A DNA stretch of 18,688 nt. Origin: an uncultured Gemella sp. (GTDB lineage Bacteria > Bacillota > Bacilli > Staphylococcales > Gemellaceae). Position numbers and translations under genes: made by a program. The DNA lies in NCBI GenBank assembly GCA_927911695.1, contig CAKMQO010000018.1, forward strand, positions 1-18,688, in the 5' to 3' direction. The notes below the pieces were generated by a model. It was not told the DNA's origin and ran no database searches. It saw only the letters and a list, made by a program, of their open reading frames with translations. Below, in pieces: positions 18,355-18,688 of this stretch (position 1 is its first letter; each line of letters begins with the position of its first letter).

Positions 18355-18400
18355 AAAAACAAGTAGAATTTAAGGTCTTTTTAAAATCTACTTGTTTTTA
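18355..18400. terminator. Terminator after rnhA, likely bidirectional
   Basis: Perfect 13-bp stem AAAAACAAGTAGA (18355-18367) / TCTACTTGTTTTT (18388-18400) with a 20-base loop. It begins 12 bases after the rnhA stop on the minus strand and ends in a T run on both strands. Confidence 0.8.
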
Positions 18401-18412
18401 TCTTACTTAGTA

Positions 18413-18688
18413 TTATCTTTTTTTAAATTGTTCGATAGCCTCTTTTGCAAGCTTATCCACTACTTCATTCAACTCAATTCCAGTATGAGCTTTTACCTTC
18501 ACAAAATTTAACTTTTACCGCTGTCTTCACCTTATTATAAAATTTTACATAATCTTGAGTATAAGGAAGATTTGCTTTCCAATCTCCAACAGCCCATGCC
18601 TCTATCCCTTGATAATCATAAAACAATGTAATCTCTTTAATCTTTTATCGACAGCATACCACATAACAAATTTAGCTGCTTCCAATTC
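18413..18688 (-). CDS. rnhA: Ribonuclease H1, C-terminal part (partial, two frameshifts)
   Basis: The N-terminal part lies outside the window. The enzyme removes the RNA strand of RNA-DNA hybrids. The visible end reads ELEAAKFVMWYAVDKRLK, then, after adding one A at 18636-18638, EITLFYDYQGIEAWAVGDWK, and, after removing one base at 18503-18506, VKVKAHTGIELNEVVDKLAK. Visible catalytic residues: the glutamate of the ELEAA helix, the aspartate in YDYQG, the histidine in AHTG and the aspartate in NEVVDKLA. The DYQGIExWAxGxWKAN pattern is typical of Firmicutes RNase H1 proteins that often carry an N-terminal viroplasmin-like domain, which cannot be checked here. With fragments of under 40 codons it could easily be missed by automated annotation. 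Confidence 0.85.

Overview
The window is low-GC, AT-rich bacterial chromosome from a Gram-positive (Bacillota, Bacilli) organism. Evidence: strong AGGAGG-type ribosome binding sites; Bacilli-type housekeeping genes (ribBA fusion, xpt-guaB, coaX, hslO, a YktA-like UPF0223 gene, a YpiP-like methyltransferase, RNase H1 of Firmicutes type); and a secreted protein with streptococcal-style surface repeats. Gemella or a close relative is my best guess, from general resemblance only. Stop and tryptophan codons look standard. I saw no rRNA, tRNA, CRISPR array, insertion sequence, phage gene or origin.

Layout: (1) 1-1822, plus strand: end of a riboflavin operon, ribE(partial)-ribBA-ribH, closed by a terminator. 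(2) 2007-2441, minus: a small secreted repeat protein. (3) 2729-4800, minus: xpt-guaB, purine salvage and guanine nucleotide synthesis. (4) 4909-7433, minus: hslO, a LOG-family phosphoribohydrolase and coaX. (5) 7596-10846, minus: an ABC ATPase and ABC-2 permease followed by an AraC-family regulator, probably one operon. (6) 10847-11343: an AT-rich gene-free stretch with divergent promoters. (7) 11344-12655, plus: 5-formyltetrahydrofolate cyclo-ligase overlapping a YpiP-like methyltransferase. (8) 12659-14102, minus: UPF0223 protein, an atypical CiaR-like response regulator and a VanZ-like membrane protein. (9) 14408-14725, plus: a DUF1904 protein. (10) 14792-18280, minus: both halves of a heterodimeric ABC multidrug-type exporter. 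(11) 18413-18688, minus: the C-terminal part of RNase H1.

The most striking property is the number of broken reading frames. Reading across frames restores family-typical proteins in ten genes by correcting 17 single-base indels, nearly all in short A or T runs: ribBA, hslO, the ABC permease, its ATPase, the cyclo-ligase, the methyltransferase, the VanZ gene, both exporter subunits and rnhA. After correction every complete gene has a length divisible by three and a normal family length. This points to homopolymer errors in the read or assembly data, not to a block of dying genes. Where I give a joined gene, the coordinates span all fragments.

I found no clearly new multi-gene system. The best leads are the secreted protein that ends in an LPKTS motif with no membrane anchor, the AT-dinucleotide tract in its promoter, the acidic N-terminal extension with paired ETVV motifs on an ABC ATPase, and an orphan response regulator with a degenerate receiver switch.
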